Of a stretch of 64,000 nt of DNA, positions 11,248-22,347 are shown piece after piece. Each line of letters opens with the position of its first letter. Position 1 is the first letter of the stretch. The position numbers and the translations under genes are program-made. The notes below the pieces were generated by a model. It did no database searches, had not been told where the DNA came from, and saw only the letters and a program-made list of their open reading frames with translations. Origin of the DNA: Kuschelorhynchus macadamiae (Eukaryota; Arthropoda; Insecta; Coleoptera; Curculionidae); NCBI GenBank assembly GCA_030620095.1, contig JAUTXW010000869.1, forward strand, positions 903,501 through 967,500. Direction: 5' to 3'.

Positions 11248-11539
11248 TAAATGATTAAATTAAACCACTCAAAATTTATTATTTAAGACTTTACAATATA
11301 ACAATATCATATTTTATAAAAGTGTGATCATGTTATTAAAAAAAATGTATTCTTTTAATTTGATGATGCGTTTTTAGCATTGAAATTAGTTTAGGATTTT
11401 GGTGGCCAAGAGGTTTAAAAATAGTTATAAAAGTTACCAACCCGTATATAAAAATTCGACCTTGTGGTTTACCTAAAAATTAAAAGGTAGTTTAAACATT
11501 TCAAGGCTGACATTGTTTGGGAAAAATGTATTTTTACGC

Positions 11540-12360
11540 CTCAACTGCGTTGTTGATGAAGTGAATGTACAGATTAATATCGAAGAAAAGTGCGAATATC
11601 TTTTAAAAGAAAATTCGAATCTTACAACTTTGGTGACTTACTGGAGAGACTAACTTAAGAGATCATTTTCTCTTAAGGGACGAAATAATACTTATGGAAG
11701 AACAAATGGAAAAACTTGGGAAAAGTAAGGTTATGAATCATATGCAATCTGTCAACTTTCCCGCCTATCCTCCCCTGCCTTCGCTAGTGACACATGAAAT
11801 TATCTCCCATGGGTCCCTAAGCCAGCCTAACAAGTCCATCAATAATGATCAAGAATGCAACAGAGCAGATTCTGGTAGTAAAGCCCAGAAAAATTTACGA
11901 AATACACGACAGAACAAACAAAAGAAAGTTAGATATAAACACAAATGTAAACAATAACAATAAGCACATTTTCACTCTCAGCCAAATAAAGGATTCTGTT
12001 AATAAGGTATTGGCCTCATGACCTCAAGAGAACCAAAAAAGATGGTTTTATATTAGATGCACTGCCACTCATTATAATTAGCACTAGAACAGGTGGTATG
12101 TTTGCAGAAGTTCCCTCTAAGTAGAGGTTTTATGTGGCAGAGCCGCTGAGGATGTTACTCTGAAGTGTGTTCTTGACTATATAAAAAATAAACTTGACTT
12201 GTCTGATGAAAATCTTATATTAGTCAAATTAGTTAAAAATGGCGACCATAGCTCCTCATTTAAAACTGGCTTAGACCAGTCATATTCTGATGTCTTATAT
12301 GATGCGAATTTTTGGGCATCAAATATTGTGGTTAAAAATTAATTACGGTAATTTTAATAG
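11540..12360 (+). pseudogene. Remnant of a LINE ORF1 (gag-like) protein
   Basis: Several frames joined by frameshifts read like the ORF1 of arthropod non-LTR retrotransposons. A charged coiled-coil-like start includes RDEIILMEEQMEKLGKSK (about 11675-11730). A polar Lys/Asn linker follows to a stop at 11957. A decayed C-terminal part (about 12140-12345) gives CVLDYIKNKLDLSDENL and then SSFKTGLDQSYSDVLYDANF. The last stretch matches the usual ORF1 pattern of a soluble Phe-Lys-rich segment ending in a 'Leu-x-x-x-x-Phe-Trp' motif. No reverse transcriptase follows directly. The family assignment is by pattern only. Confidence 0.45.
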
Positions 12361-12789
12361 GGCACCAACACATGGAAATTTTCGGATGACTCCTTGAGGC
12401 ACGCAGAGTAAATATAAAATGTCTATTACCAAAGTAAGAAGCTTATTAAGTAAACAGGAAAGACTGAGGCTAAAAAAGTCCGGTTTTTTTTTGTATTCAA
12501 AATATGCTTTATTATCAAAGATTATTATTTTGATAACAAAGTTAATTGTAGAATAAAATTAGAAAAAATATAATACATAATGAACATAAAAGGTTTAAAT
12601 TGAATTATCGTTATTACTTATGATAATATAAAACTTGAAATAAAAAAGAGAATCAATAAATAAAATAATGAACAACATTAAAATAAAAATAAAATAAAAT
12701 AATGAAAATAATGTACAATATTAAAAGATATCACGGTAAAATTTTAATTTTATTTTAATTAAAATTAATTTTAATTAAACATTTAAGTT

Positions 12790-12950
12790 TTTTAATTGAA
12801 TTCCTAAAGAATTTCGAAGTAGCACAACCCTTTACAACAGCAGGAAGGCGGTTAAACCTCCTCCTGCTCTTATAAATAAAATAATTTTTTATGCGAGTAA
12901 TCATTGCGATTGGCAAGCAGATATTATAAGGCTGACTGTCAAGGGAATTA
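12790..12950 (-). pseudogene. Possible LINE 3' coding fragment
   Basis: On the minus strand a short open stretch includes RRRFNRLPAVVKGC and KFFRNSIKKLK. This is the 'FNxLP...FKxxLKxxL' pattern found at the end of non-LTR reverse transcriptase proteins. It is short and isolated in AT-rich DNA, so the call is tentative. Confidence 0.3.
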
Positions 12951-12954
12951 TAAA

Positions 12955-13720
12955 AATTAAGTAGTGTAATGCAAGAATTAAGTAAGATATAGAGATGAAC
13001 TGATACAATTCTGGTACGAATTTAAGATGGCGAAATAAAATGTCGGCCAAATACAATTTTTGTAAGCGTGAAAAAATCACCCACCCAAGTTTTACATATT
13101 TTCAGGTTTTAGCGTCCCTAGATGTCAAAAAACCTGTTTTCTCAATTCCTGTTTGTCGGTCTGTTTGTCTGTTTCACATTTCGCGCCTTACCTAAAAAAC
13201 TACTTCATAGATAGGAATGAACTGTTATATTTTGGTACAAATCCAAGATGGCAATACAAAATGGCAGCCTCATATATGTGATATAGCTCAACTGGTGAAA
13301 TCGTAGTGCGACTTTAAGATGGCGGAATAAAATGACGGTCAAATAAACAGTTTAAGAACTCAACGTAAAAACCTTCTTAATTGACTTCAAATTACAAAAA
13401 TTAGATGTGATATAGGAATAAACTGGTAAAATTTTGATATTAATTCAACATGACCGAACAAAATGAAAGAATTTAAAAAAATCGGTGTCGCAGAGGTGGA
13501 AATGGGGCGCATGGGTAGAAACGGGTAAAATATTGGTACGAATCCAATATGGCGGAATAAAATGACGCCCAATACAATTGTTTAAAAAGACAGTATACAT
13601 GTGTTCTAAATGACTATATGCGGAACTAAATTGGGTCACACTTTACTATTCCTAATAAAGGAAATATTCATAACGAGGAAAGTTCCAAGTAAAAGAAATT
13701 TATGATTTTCACTTTTATTT
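12955..13720 (+). repeat. Dispersed compound repeat, copy 3
   Basis: This copy has the same lead-in (GTGAAAAAATCACCC, then GTCCCTAGATGTCAAAAAAC), a GTCGGTCTGTTTGTCTG tandem, diverged units and a GAAAGTTCCAAGTAAAAGAA tail as the copy at 6975. AAGATGGC occurs at 13245 and 13316 and AAAATGGC at 13258. It is shorter than copy 2 because some units are missing. Confidence 0.75.
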
Positions 13721-14762
13721 TGACACATTGATGTTTATATAATCTGTTGCTTTATTAACTAATAACTATATGGATATATAAACTGTGTTATATGTGTGTG
13801 ATGGAATTCTTTAAGAGAGAAATTCCGGTTAAAAGCCAATTTACCAATTTATGTAAATTCAAATATCCAAATGTCAAAAAAGAACGATGTACGCACATTT
13901 GAAACCAGTCAACAAGCTTTCTTATAACATATATATATATGACATGGGAACCAAATACAATTACTGCCCTATAGCAAGAGGAGTATAGGAGCAGTTGTCG
14001 CCTCAGACGCATTTTAAATTTGTATTCAAAATTTTAAAATATATTTTATATAATACAATTTTATTTTAAAAATTTACTTTATATAGTAGAAACACAATAC
14101 AACCGAAAGTTGAGGAACATAACTCCCCAATGCATGGCGAGATATCCTAGAAATGGCCCTGCATTTCTGCGCTAAATTTTAGCTTTCTGTCCCCTCCAGA
14201 TAATTTTTCTGGCTGCGCCAGTGAATTCATATAGAGGTCAAAAGAACATACTTTATCAAATCCCTTGAAAAATCGGTGCATCCTATATAGAAGATAGCTC
14301 TTGATGAATTTCTGAACAAATTTGAAAAAGCTGCATTCATTGATTATAACAGCATTTTCAGCAAACCGGGTATTAGAATACGAATAAGGCCGATCTTTAC
14401 TAGGTCGTACTGACTCTCTCAAGTTCCGTTATTAATAGGCGTGGCTTCGCGCGTTACTACACATTCTGTACCTAAAGCCAAGAATCCAGGAGGTAGAACA
14501 TAAAGAATCCTTGAAAATGTCATCAGATCCCTAGTACGTTCTCAATTAAATTATCATAGATATAACAAATTCATATTACTAGAAGACGCAAAGCAGCGAT
14601 TTGGGGAGATTAAAAAATATACTAATGGCGCTCACTAGGAATCAATTCCACAAGATCAACCATACATGCAACAAGCTGCAAACGGGTCTAGAAAAAACAG
14701 GACCGAAAACTGCAGAAGCTTAGATGAACACCCTTACCAAAGCCCACAAACAATTACATCTG
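13721..14762. other. Non-coding stretch between repeats
   Basis: Open frames at 13788-14012 and 14147-14422 on the minus strand show no domain and are judged chance frames. Nothing else was recognised. Confidence 0.4.
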
Positions 14763-15312
14763 AATCATCGTTAACGGGATCCTGCGCCAATTTGACTTAT
14801 GCGTCAAATTAACGGATGAAGTTTTGGAGGATACGACAATTTGACGGAAGTTAATTTGACGTATAGGTAATTTTTTGCGGTAATTAATTTGAAGATAAAC
14901 TTCACTCAACTAAACAACTCACTATACTTGTTTTTTATTTTGTTAAATATTCTATTTTCTATTCTATTTCTATTTCTATTTCTTGGTTAGATTCGTCTAG
15001 TTTTTGACAATTTTATTTACCTTTCTTGTAACGATTTCGTCTAGTTTATTGCTACTCCTGTTCATAGCGTTATGCGGAATTAAAGTAATGTTTTGTTAAT
15101 TAAGTCAAATAAATATAATTTCAATATCTACACAAGTATGGTACGATGTATATCCGGGTTATTATTTTTCATATAATTTGAAAATATAAAAATATATCAA
15201 AATAACTCATCAACATTATCTTTTCTAACACACCGACCTGGGCCAAACTGACTTTTGCGAAACTGTCATATTCGCCAAACTGAGTTTTGCCAAATTGTCG
15301 TACTCTAATACA
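14763..15312. mobile_element. Possible fold-back element with inverted, repetitive ends
   Basis: The left part (about 14777-14875) repeats CAATTTGAC-type words in both orientations, for example TACGACAATTTGACG near 14834. The right part (about 15230-15305) carries CCAAATTGTCGTA and AAACTGAC-type words, the inverted counterpart. The words recur at 20-30 bp spacing at both ends, as in fold-back or MITE ends. No target duplication was found, so the limits are approximate. It lies upstream of the tyrosine aminotransferase start. Confidence 0.35.
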
Positions 15313-15733
15313 CACCGAGGATCAGCTTCCGAGCAAAATACTAAACTTTGCCGTTTTGTCAAAAAAGGTTCCAATGATAAACTTAATTAAAACCGCTTAT
15401 TTAAAGGACCAGAAGACGATGTGTTCAGGTGAGAACAAAACGTATTATGGAAAAAAAAATTCCAACTTTACAAACTTACGAAAATACCTTGAGATAATTC
15501 CATTTGTAACGATAACAAAGGAAAGAAAACGGCATAATTTTTGGTTAGGTAGTGTATACCTATAATTAGCAAACCTGCTCAGGACAACTATTTTGCAAAA
15601 TTAATTCTGAATTACGCCTTAGACTGTGATCTTAATCCTTCTGTATTAAAAGTTATTCTGTTATTGACCGTATAAGACGTAAAGTGTTTTGTTTTTTAAT
15701 CACAAGTTTTTCTTAAATTTTTGTTTGGTGAGC

Positions 15734-15932
15734 ATGCTAGACAAATTAATAAAAACCAGTGAAATTAGTATATTTGATACTACCAAAACATATTTGGAAA
15801 CTGGTAAAAGAGAATTGTGGAAAGTAGAACCTTCCACAACTGCGAAAAACTGCAAGAATTTTATTCGTGAGATCGTAGATAATCTTAATCTCCAGCCAAA
15901 TCCCGAGAAACCAGTTATAGCGTTATCTCTAG
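15734..15932 (+). CDS. TAT: Tyrosine aminotransferase, coding exon 1
   Basis: Encodes residues 1-66 plus the first base of codon 67, from MLDKLIKTSEIS to the segment NPEKPVIALSLG. The chosen ATG at 15734 gives an N-terminus of nearly the same length as vertebrate TAT. The WKVEPSTTAKN segment corresponds to the family's WxVRPSxxAKK, followed by IREIVDNLNLQPNP. The reading frame upstream of this ATG has no other ATG before non-coding-looking sequence. The donor site is CTAG|GTTTGT, phase 1, completing the Gly of SLGDP in exon 2. Confidence 0.9.
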
Positions 15933-16683
15933 GTTTGTATAAATAATTTTTTATATTTTGTTCATCCATTTTTTAAAATTTAGTTTGGTACCTGTTTTGA
16001 TATTAAAAACATAAGTTCAAAATAATAATATAAATATCAGTGGTGGAGTTAACCTATCACTCGGTTTTTTTTTGTATTAACATATTGATTTCAGTTCCTT
16101 TTTTTAGTCATCAGTTATTTTCCGACCCTGTTTTTCTGACTTTGGGTATAAATATACCGGCTTCTATTGGTCCGATCGAAATAAAAATGAAGCAATTTCT
16201 TTTTTTTTTCAATTTTCCGATAAACTCGGGATATTCGAGATTGTGAAAAGCATCCTTATTTTTTATCGATACATATCGGAAGTGATATATAGAAACTTCG
16301 ATTCAATCGACCTTCAAATATTGATATCACAAATAACGAAATGTATCGGTACATTTTTTTATATTAATTTAGAAAAATAGTCAAAAATTAATATCCGTAA
16401 TTTTTAAAAAAGTTTATTGTCCATTGGAAATAAAAAACTTTATTAGCCGTAGTTTAAAAGATTTTTTTTCTTAACTTAATTTGAAACTATCAAATTTACT
16501 ATCGAGAAAAAGTAGTAGGTAGTTTGAAATAAAAGAGATTTTTGTCATTGATTTTGTAAATAAAATCAAAAATTGTAACTTATATAATCAAATGAAACTA
16601 TTCCATAATAGTAATTATTCAACAGTTTATCTCATTTAATAGTTCTAATCAGTAGTTAGAACAAAATATATAACACTGTTAAT
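15933..16683. other. TAT intron 1, proximal part
   Basis: Low-complexity AT-rich intron sequence. No element was identified before the tandem duplication at 16684. Confidence 0.5.
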
Positions 16684-17365
16684 CTTCTGGCGTGCCATGA
16701 CTTCATTTTAATCGTCATTTTTAGTGTCAAAATGACACATTTTTTCGAATTGAGTACTCTAATTGGTTCCTTATAGTCATAGGACCCCAATGGATTCATT
16801 ATAGTCCTGAAACAGCGAACTTAGCAACGAGAAAACGACTGACGAGAATATTTTTAATAAAATCTACATGTTTGATTCTATTGACCCCAGAAAATAAAGT
16901 TTTGTGTGTTATTGGGATTGAAAACAATCATTATGATACACGCCGTGGTATTAGCCTCGGCTGATGCCTTGTCTGATAATATGTACGGCTCTTCTCATAA
17001 AGATCGTTATTTTGATCCTTATAACATAACTATTTTCTTCTGGCGTGTCATAATGACATAATTTTGATGGCAATGTTTAGTGTCAAAATGGCAGGTTTTT
17101 TCGAATTAAGTACTCTAATGGTTTCATTATAGTGCTAGAACCGTAATAGATTCATTATAGTCCTGAAACAACGAATTTAGCAACGAAAAACGACTGCCTT
17201 TTGGGAATATTTTTTAACAAAATTTGCACAATGTTTGACTTCTGACGCCAGAAAATGAAGTTTTGTGTGTCCTTCGGAACAAAAACAATCATTTTGAGAC
17301 ACGGCCTTATGATAATATCACAGCTAGTCTCATAATAAACATTATTTCGCTCCTTATAACATAAA
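16684..17365 (+). repeat. Tandem duplication, about 353-bp unit, two copies
   Basis: Unit 1 starts CTTCTGGCGTGCCATGAC at 16684 and unit 2 starts CTTCTGGCGTGTCATAATG at 17037. Both run through 'cattatagtcctgaaac', 'aagttttgtgtgt' and 'ccttataacataa'. The copies have diverged noticeably, so this is an old duplication inside TAT intron 1. Confidence 0.8.
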
Positions 17366-17881
17366 TAACTATTATAGAGTTCTAATTGCCAAGCAAATGT
17401 CAAGTATTTTATTTTGATAAAATACATAAATACATACCATAACAAAATACATAATGTTTTAAAAAAACAAAGCAATAAAAAACACAGGGGGAAAATGAGG
17501 CCTCCTCTTAATGAACTATGCTTACAACAATACCTATACTGTTTAGTTAATTAGGTATATATCACAAAACGAGAACATATCCTTATATTTTTTTAAAATA
17601 TACATATACTGCAACAGAACACGTAATATTCTAAAATAATAACATAAACAAAAGACCAAAGAACATAAAGATCCTTAAAGGGAAACTAAATGTTTTATAA
17701 AATGAAAATATTGCCTTTTATTTTCTGAAAATACAAAACGTTATAAACTACTAAAATACATAACTTAAAAAAATTAATAAAAAACGGTTCTATATTAGGT
17801 GTAAAACGAGAGATTATGTAAAAGTACCAATAATAACAAATATTTACCTAAATCACAAAATCGAGACTTCTATGTTTTTTA

Positions 17882-18862
17882 TTAAAAAAATCTATCTATT
17901 ATTTTATCAGTATTTAATTTCAAATATTGGTGCATAAATAAGAGAGCTAATCCGATCAACCTTTCTTGGCCCATTGTGGAACGTAACCAAGTTTTCAAGC
18001 GTTTTAAAAAAGAAAAACTTCTCTGTGATGTATCAACACTTACAGGAAGTATAATTAAAATTTGCAGACATTTTTTTATTAAGGGGAAAATATCAGCATC
18101 ACGTGCCATATAAAAAGCCAAACCATCCTGTAGATTGTCTTGTGGAAGTGTCTTCCAGAGCTCAAACTCAACAAAATTTTAATTTGATGTTTATTAATAC
18201 TTTGCGTTCTGTATTTCCGAGTTTATGCAAATAGTAAGATATTATGTGGAGAATTATTAATTTCAAGTTCAATTTTTGCCGTAAACACTGAACTAAAAAA
18301 TATATTAAATTCATAAATATTTGATGTTTCTTATCTAAAGTTTCACGAGATTTTAATATAGATGTGTATAATATTTTAAAATGATTTTCAGAGTTGCTGC
18401 GTCTTAGCTTTAAGACTGAAATAATATTTTCAATAAGTTTTGTGGCGTAGTGTTTATCTATTTTTTTCGATTGTAAAATTTTGCTTAAACTTGCTGTTAA
18501 CGCTAAGATGTCACCTAAACAAGTTATTGAAACGATAAAATTAGAAGAAGTAACTGCATTTTCTAAAGATTCTGCTTTCGAGGATGTTTCGCGATCTTTC
18601 CAATTAGATATAATATTTAGTATCTGGACAATATTTCCCAATTTAGTTTCGAATCGTAATACAGTCTCTCAACCCATCGGGTCTCACAGAGACTTTTGAG
18701 ATGACAACCATCTCTCAAGATAACATTCCTTTTCGCAGACGCTTTAAAAAATGCAATAACTTCTTTCATTATACCTACAGAATTTCGCACTCCTTCGACG
18801 TTTGAGGTTTTTGACAAATTTAAAGTGTGATTGGCACACGGACTTTTTAAAACATTGGGCAA
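17882..18862 (-). pseudogene. hAT transposase remnant (ZMYM1/THAP12-like)
   Basis: Three minus-strand frames form one broken transposase. From 18862 the reading gives CANHTLNLSKTSNVEGVRN and LCETRWVERLYYDSK, the 'H-LNL ... CETRWVER' core of this hAT subgroup. Next comes a helical segment down to 18168 (LTASLSKILQSKKIDKHYA). The C-terminal dimerisation region at 18121-17882 has LPVSVDTSQRSFSFLKRLK and QERLIGLALL. Frameshifts separate the three parts and no terminal repeats or duplication were found. It is older than, and distinct from, family A at 4732 and 19773. Confidence 0.8.
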
Positions 18863-19737
18863 AAACTTTTTAAGTTCTATTCCTCTCTGCTCTTCTATGA
18901 GGTATCAGTACAAATTTCCACACGTAAATTGGGATTTAAATTACATTTTTTAATAATTAATTAAAAAATTAAAACTATAAGAGCAAGAATTTGTTCTGTA
19001 AAAACGGGTTCCATGTATCTTGGTCAAAATTTGAGTGGCAGTCTACAAAAACTATAAAATCTTCACCCCCTCGCGGGCGTGGCTCCAATCCCAAAATCTT
19101 AAATGGGAATAGGCATCGACTGGTACCTTATTTTAAAAATAATTAAATTCTCTTTTCAACGCTTCTTAGTTTTTTAAATTTGATGCAGCCGTTTTTGAAA
19201 AAATTAGGGAAGAACAATGAAAAGAAAAAAAATACGATTACTCATTGTTATTGTTCGATGAAGAAAATGTTGAAAACCGTTGATTTTTATCTGAAGAAGA
19301 AGTCTTTTATGTATATTTTCAACCCTGTCACTTCAACCCCCCGCAGGGTGAGCCTCAACCCTTAAATTAAATGGGATTATACTTCATGTGATACTCCATT
19401 TTAATGGTCATCAAATTCTTTTTTCAACAAATCAAACATAAAAATAAGGAAACGTTTTTGCATTTCTCATTACATTTATCACTCAAAACAGTTAATCTAA
19501 ATTCCAATTTTATCGTTTGAAGAAAAAAGTAGTAAGTACTAGTCTTTTTGCAATTAGTCAAATCTTAATAATTTTCTGTGCTGTGGAATTCTATGTTTGT
19601 GAAAAAAAAATATAAATATTGCAGTTTTTTGTCTTCCTTAGAAGTGGAAGCTAAAGAGTATTTACATTTAATTTATTGTAATTTAGCATCTCGTAGGGTT
19701 TTGTCTGTGACTATTTATAACTTTATTTTCATCTAAA

Positions 19738-19772
19738 ATGGTTTATTCTACTGCAGAAAGAGCATTACTGGT
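19738..19772 (+). pseudogene. mariner-like transposase, N-terminal piece
   Basis: The first codons read MVYSTAERALLV and stop exactly where the hAT element enters. The reading continues after the hAT at 23452 with LVELYYENGGRSGTC. The duplicated bases TT(A/G)CTGGT are the target-site duplication, so the two pieces are one interrupted gene. Confidence 0.7.
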
Positions 19773-20339
19773 TAGTGGCGGCTATTCAGGTGAAGTAGGT
19801 GAAGTGCTACTCCATCAGGAAAAATAAACACGCAAACATCTAACTATATTTATTATATATCTCTTAAAATTTAAGTTTTTACATGCTAGGTTTATTTTAC
19901 GATTTTTCTACTACGTTGCCATGACAACGCGTACGCGATGACATCGACCGCATGGAAAATTAATGTTAACCAGCGCCATACAGCGCTCTCGGTGAATTGC
20001 TAACGCAGTACACTACACCCACGTGTCGTTCAGTTTGGGGTGGTTGCTTACTTTTATTTTCGCGGATTTCGCTGCAACCGGTTAGTTCCTTTGTAGTTTG
20101 GTCGACTGTTTTGTGTTATATTTATTTCTGGTGTTGTTACAACTTTATTTGGTGTCAGGTTTATTAATTTACATTATCGATGAATCCGATCACGGATGTG
20201 GTTTGCATTTTGTTGGTAACTCCATTTAATCGATGGAAGGAACAAGATTAGAGTTTTAATCGTCATTCCGGTTTTCGGCGTACAAATGGTTATGTAGTAG
20301 TTAAACATTACAAAAATTGTTTTGCTGGTTTTGTTTATT

Positions 20340-20373
20340 AGTTTCCAATAAATCTGAATATTTATTGGAAACT
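20340..20373. repeat. Perfect 13-bp hairpin next to the LINE 5' side
   Basis: AGTTTCCAATAAA (20340-20352) is perfectly complementary to TTTATTGGAAACT (20361-20373), with an 8-base loop. It sits just before the open reading frame of the LINE and may lie near the 5' junction of the insertion. Confidence 0.7.
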
Positions 20374-20384
20374 AGTAAAAACTA

Positions 20385-22040
20385 GTGTGGAATAAGGAAG
20401 GAAATGACTACAATAATTTTTTTGCAAATATAGCCCAAAGTGTAGTACAGGGTATTCCTGAAACTCTTGTCGACCCTGTTAATAATCTTGAGGCCATAAT
20501 ACCACCGGCAACTGCTTTTTCTTTTGACCCAGTAAGTTTTAATGAGGTTAGGGACATCATAGATAGTTTAAAAAACAAAAAAAGTCGAGATATCTATGGT
20601 CTCAGTGTGATCATAAAGATCATAAAGTCTGTGAAAAACTATGTGATAATACCTCTTACTAAAATTATTAACCTTTGCTTTAGGGAAAATAAGTTTCCAG
20701 ATGTTCTTAAGGTGGCTCTTGTTACTCCAATTTTCAAGAAGGGTGATCCGTCAAAGCCGGAGAATTATAGACCAATATCCCTTCTTCCTATAATCTCAAA
20801 AATCATTGAGAAGTGCATGGCAGTGAGAATTGTTGGTTTTATGGAGGGGAATGATCTTTTCTCGAAATCCCAATTTGGCTTTAGGAAGGATAGAAACACT
20901 GTTCTGGGACTCCTAGATCTTGTCTCTGATATAATAGAGGCATTTCATAACGGGAATTACTGTTCTGTTTCATTCTGCGACTTAACTAGGGCTTTCGATT
21001 GTGTTGACCATGCTGTCCTTCTACGAAAACTTGAACACTATAACTTTGGTTTAAGTAGTATCAGTCTTATAAAGTCATATCTGGAGAACAGGTATCAGCT
21101 GGTGAGGGTCAGTGGAGTTTCTTCGGCTAGGAGCAGAATGTCAATTGGTGTACCTCAGGGGTCCGTCCTGGGGCCCATACTTTTCCTTATCTATATAAAT
21201 GATCTTCCAAGGAGTACAAATCTGGCTAAATTCACACTCTTTGCTGATGACACGACAGTGTCCCTCTCCGCAGATACATTGCAGGACGCAGTGAATGGTT
21301 CCAGGGTTGCCCAAGAGAGAGCTGAGGTCTGGCTTCAGGCAAACAGACTTCTGTTGAGTGCCAACAAGACTGAGATGGTTGTTTTCTCATTAAGAGATAA
21401 TGGTGATTTGCCAAATGCCACTAGTGTAAAATTTTTGGGAGTTATGCTTGATCCAAGACTGCAATGGGGAGAACATATTAACACACTGGTTGCAAAGCTT
21501 AACAAAAACCTTTATGTTCTCAGGAATCTCTCTAAATGTGTGTCAGTTGAGGTATTGCGAACATCTTACTTCTCTATTTTCCAATCACATATACAGTATG
21601 CAATATTGGCCTGGGGGCACTCAGCAGGGATTTCAAGAGTGTTTGGAGTACAGCGAAAGGCAATTAGGGTAATATCTGGATTGGGTTATAGGAAGGACTG
21701 TAGACAGATATTTCAGAAGTATGGAGTGATGACTGTGCCATGTATATATATGTTTGAATGCCTGATGTATGTAAAAAAGAACGTAGATTTATTTCCAACT
21801 CATGGGGACAACCATGACTATAATACTCGTACTAGACACCAATTGGTGCCAGCATACTGGAGGTTAAGGAGGTGTCAGGATGGCCCGGGATACTGGGCAA
21901 TACGTTTTTTCAATGTTCTTCCAGTCCACATAAAAAATCAGGATCTCAAACACTTTAGAACCAGTATAAGGGCAATACTTTTAACAAATGCTTTTTATTC
22001 CTTTGAAGAATATTTTAATTACAATTTTAATATAATGTAG
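20385..22040 (+). CDS. Non-LTR retrotransposon reverse transcriptase (CR1/Jockey-type), 5'-truncated but open
   Basis: An uninterrupted 551-codon frame encodes a LINE reverse transcriptase. Motifs in order are IFKKGDPSKPENYRPISLLP (about 116-135), QFGFRKDRNT (163-172), SFCDLTRAFDCVDH (196-209, motif A), GVPQGSVLGPILFLIYINDL (255-274), the catalytic FADDT (286-290), and FLGVMLDPRLQW downstream. A C-terminal YNTRTRHQL then FFNVLPVHIKN segment closes it. The upstream endonuclease and ORF1 are absent, so the copy is 5'-truncated. The frame opens on GTG, so no true start is claimed. The lack of stops and frameshifts makes this one of the youngest insertions in the window. It lies within the hAT at 19773-23451, on the same strand as TAT, inside intron 1. 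Confidence 0.85.
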   Translation: MWNKEGNDYNNFFANIAQSVVQGIPETLVDPVNNLEAIIPPATAFSFDPVSFNEVRDIIDSLKNKKSRDIYGLSVIIKIIKSVKNYVIIPLTKIINLCFRENKFPDVLKVALVTPIFKKGDPSKPENYRPISLLPIISKIIEKCMAVRIVGFMEGNDLFSKSQFGFRKDRNTVLGLLDLVSDIIEAFHNGNYCSVSFCDLTRAFDCVDHAVLLRKLEHYNFGLSSISLIKSYLENRYQLVRVSGVSSARSRMSIGVPQGSVLGPILFLIYINDLPRSTNLAKFTLFADDTTVSLSADTLQDAVNGSRVAQERAEVWLQANRLLLSANKTEMVVFSLRDNGDLPNATSVKFLGVMLDPRLQWGEHINTLVAKLNKNLYVLRNLSKCVSVEVLRTSYFSIFQSHIQYAILAWGHSAGISRVFGVQRKAIRVISGLGYRKDCRQIFQKYGVMTVPCIYMFECLMYVKKNVDLFPTHGDNHDYNTRTRHQLVPAYWRLRRCQDGPGYWAIRFFNVLPVHIKNQDLKHFRTSIRAILLTNAFYSFEEYFNYNFNIM

Positions 22041-22343
22041 TCTTTGTGTCTTATTTTATTTTATTTTAGTGTGATTAATGTTGTTGTAATGTAAATTTGT
22101 AATTGACAATTTTTTTGTTATTGTGCTGTAAGGATATGTAGTGTACTTTAAGTTTTTTTTTCTTTTTTTTAATCTATTTGTTTTTAAAATTTGCTAAAAA
22201 TGTTTTTGGTCCTAATATTAATTAGTATAAGTATTTTAAGAAATTAATTTTGATATTAGCAATATTTAAATTGACGTGTGTATGTTCTTTTTTAACAATG
22301 ACATGAATAAAATATTGAGTATTGAGTATTGAGTATTGAGTAT
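22041..22343 (+). repeat. LINE 3'UTR with (ATTGAGT)n tail
   Basis: After the stop codon comes an AT-rich 3'UTR. It ends in four or so tandem copies of ATTGAGT (about 22313-22343), a simple-repeat 3' tail as used by CR1-like LINEs in place of poly(A). The hAT sequence resumes right after it. Confidence 0.75.
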
Positions 22344-22347
22344 CTAA

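Noticed and set aside
14147..14422. 91-codon minus-strand frame
   Set aside because: No domain, homology pattern or splice context could be seen.
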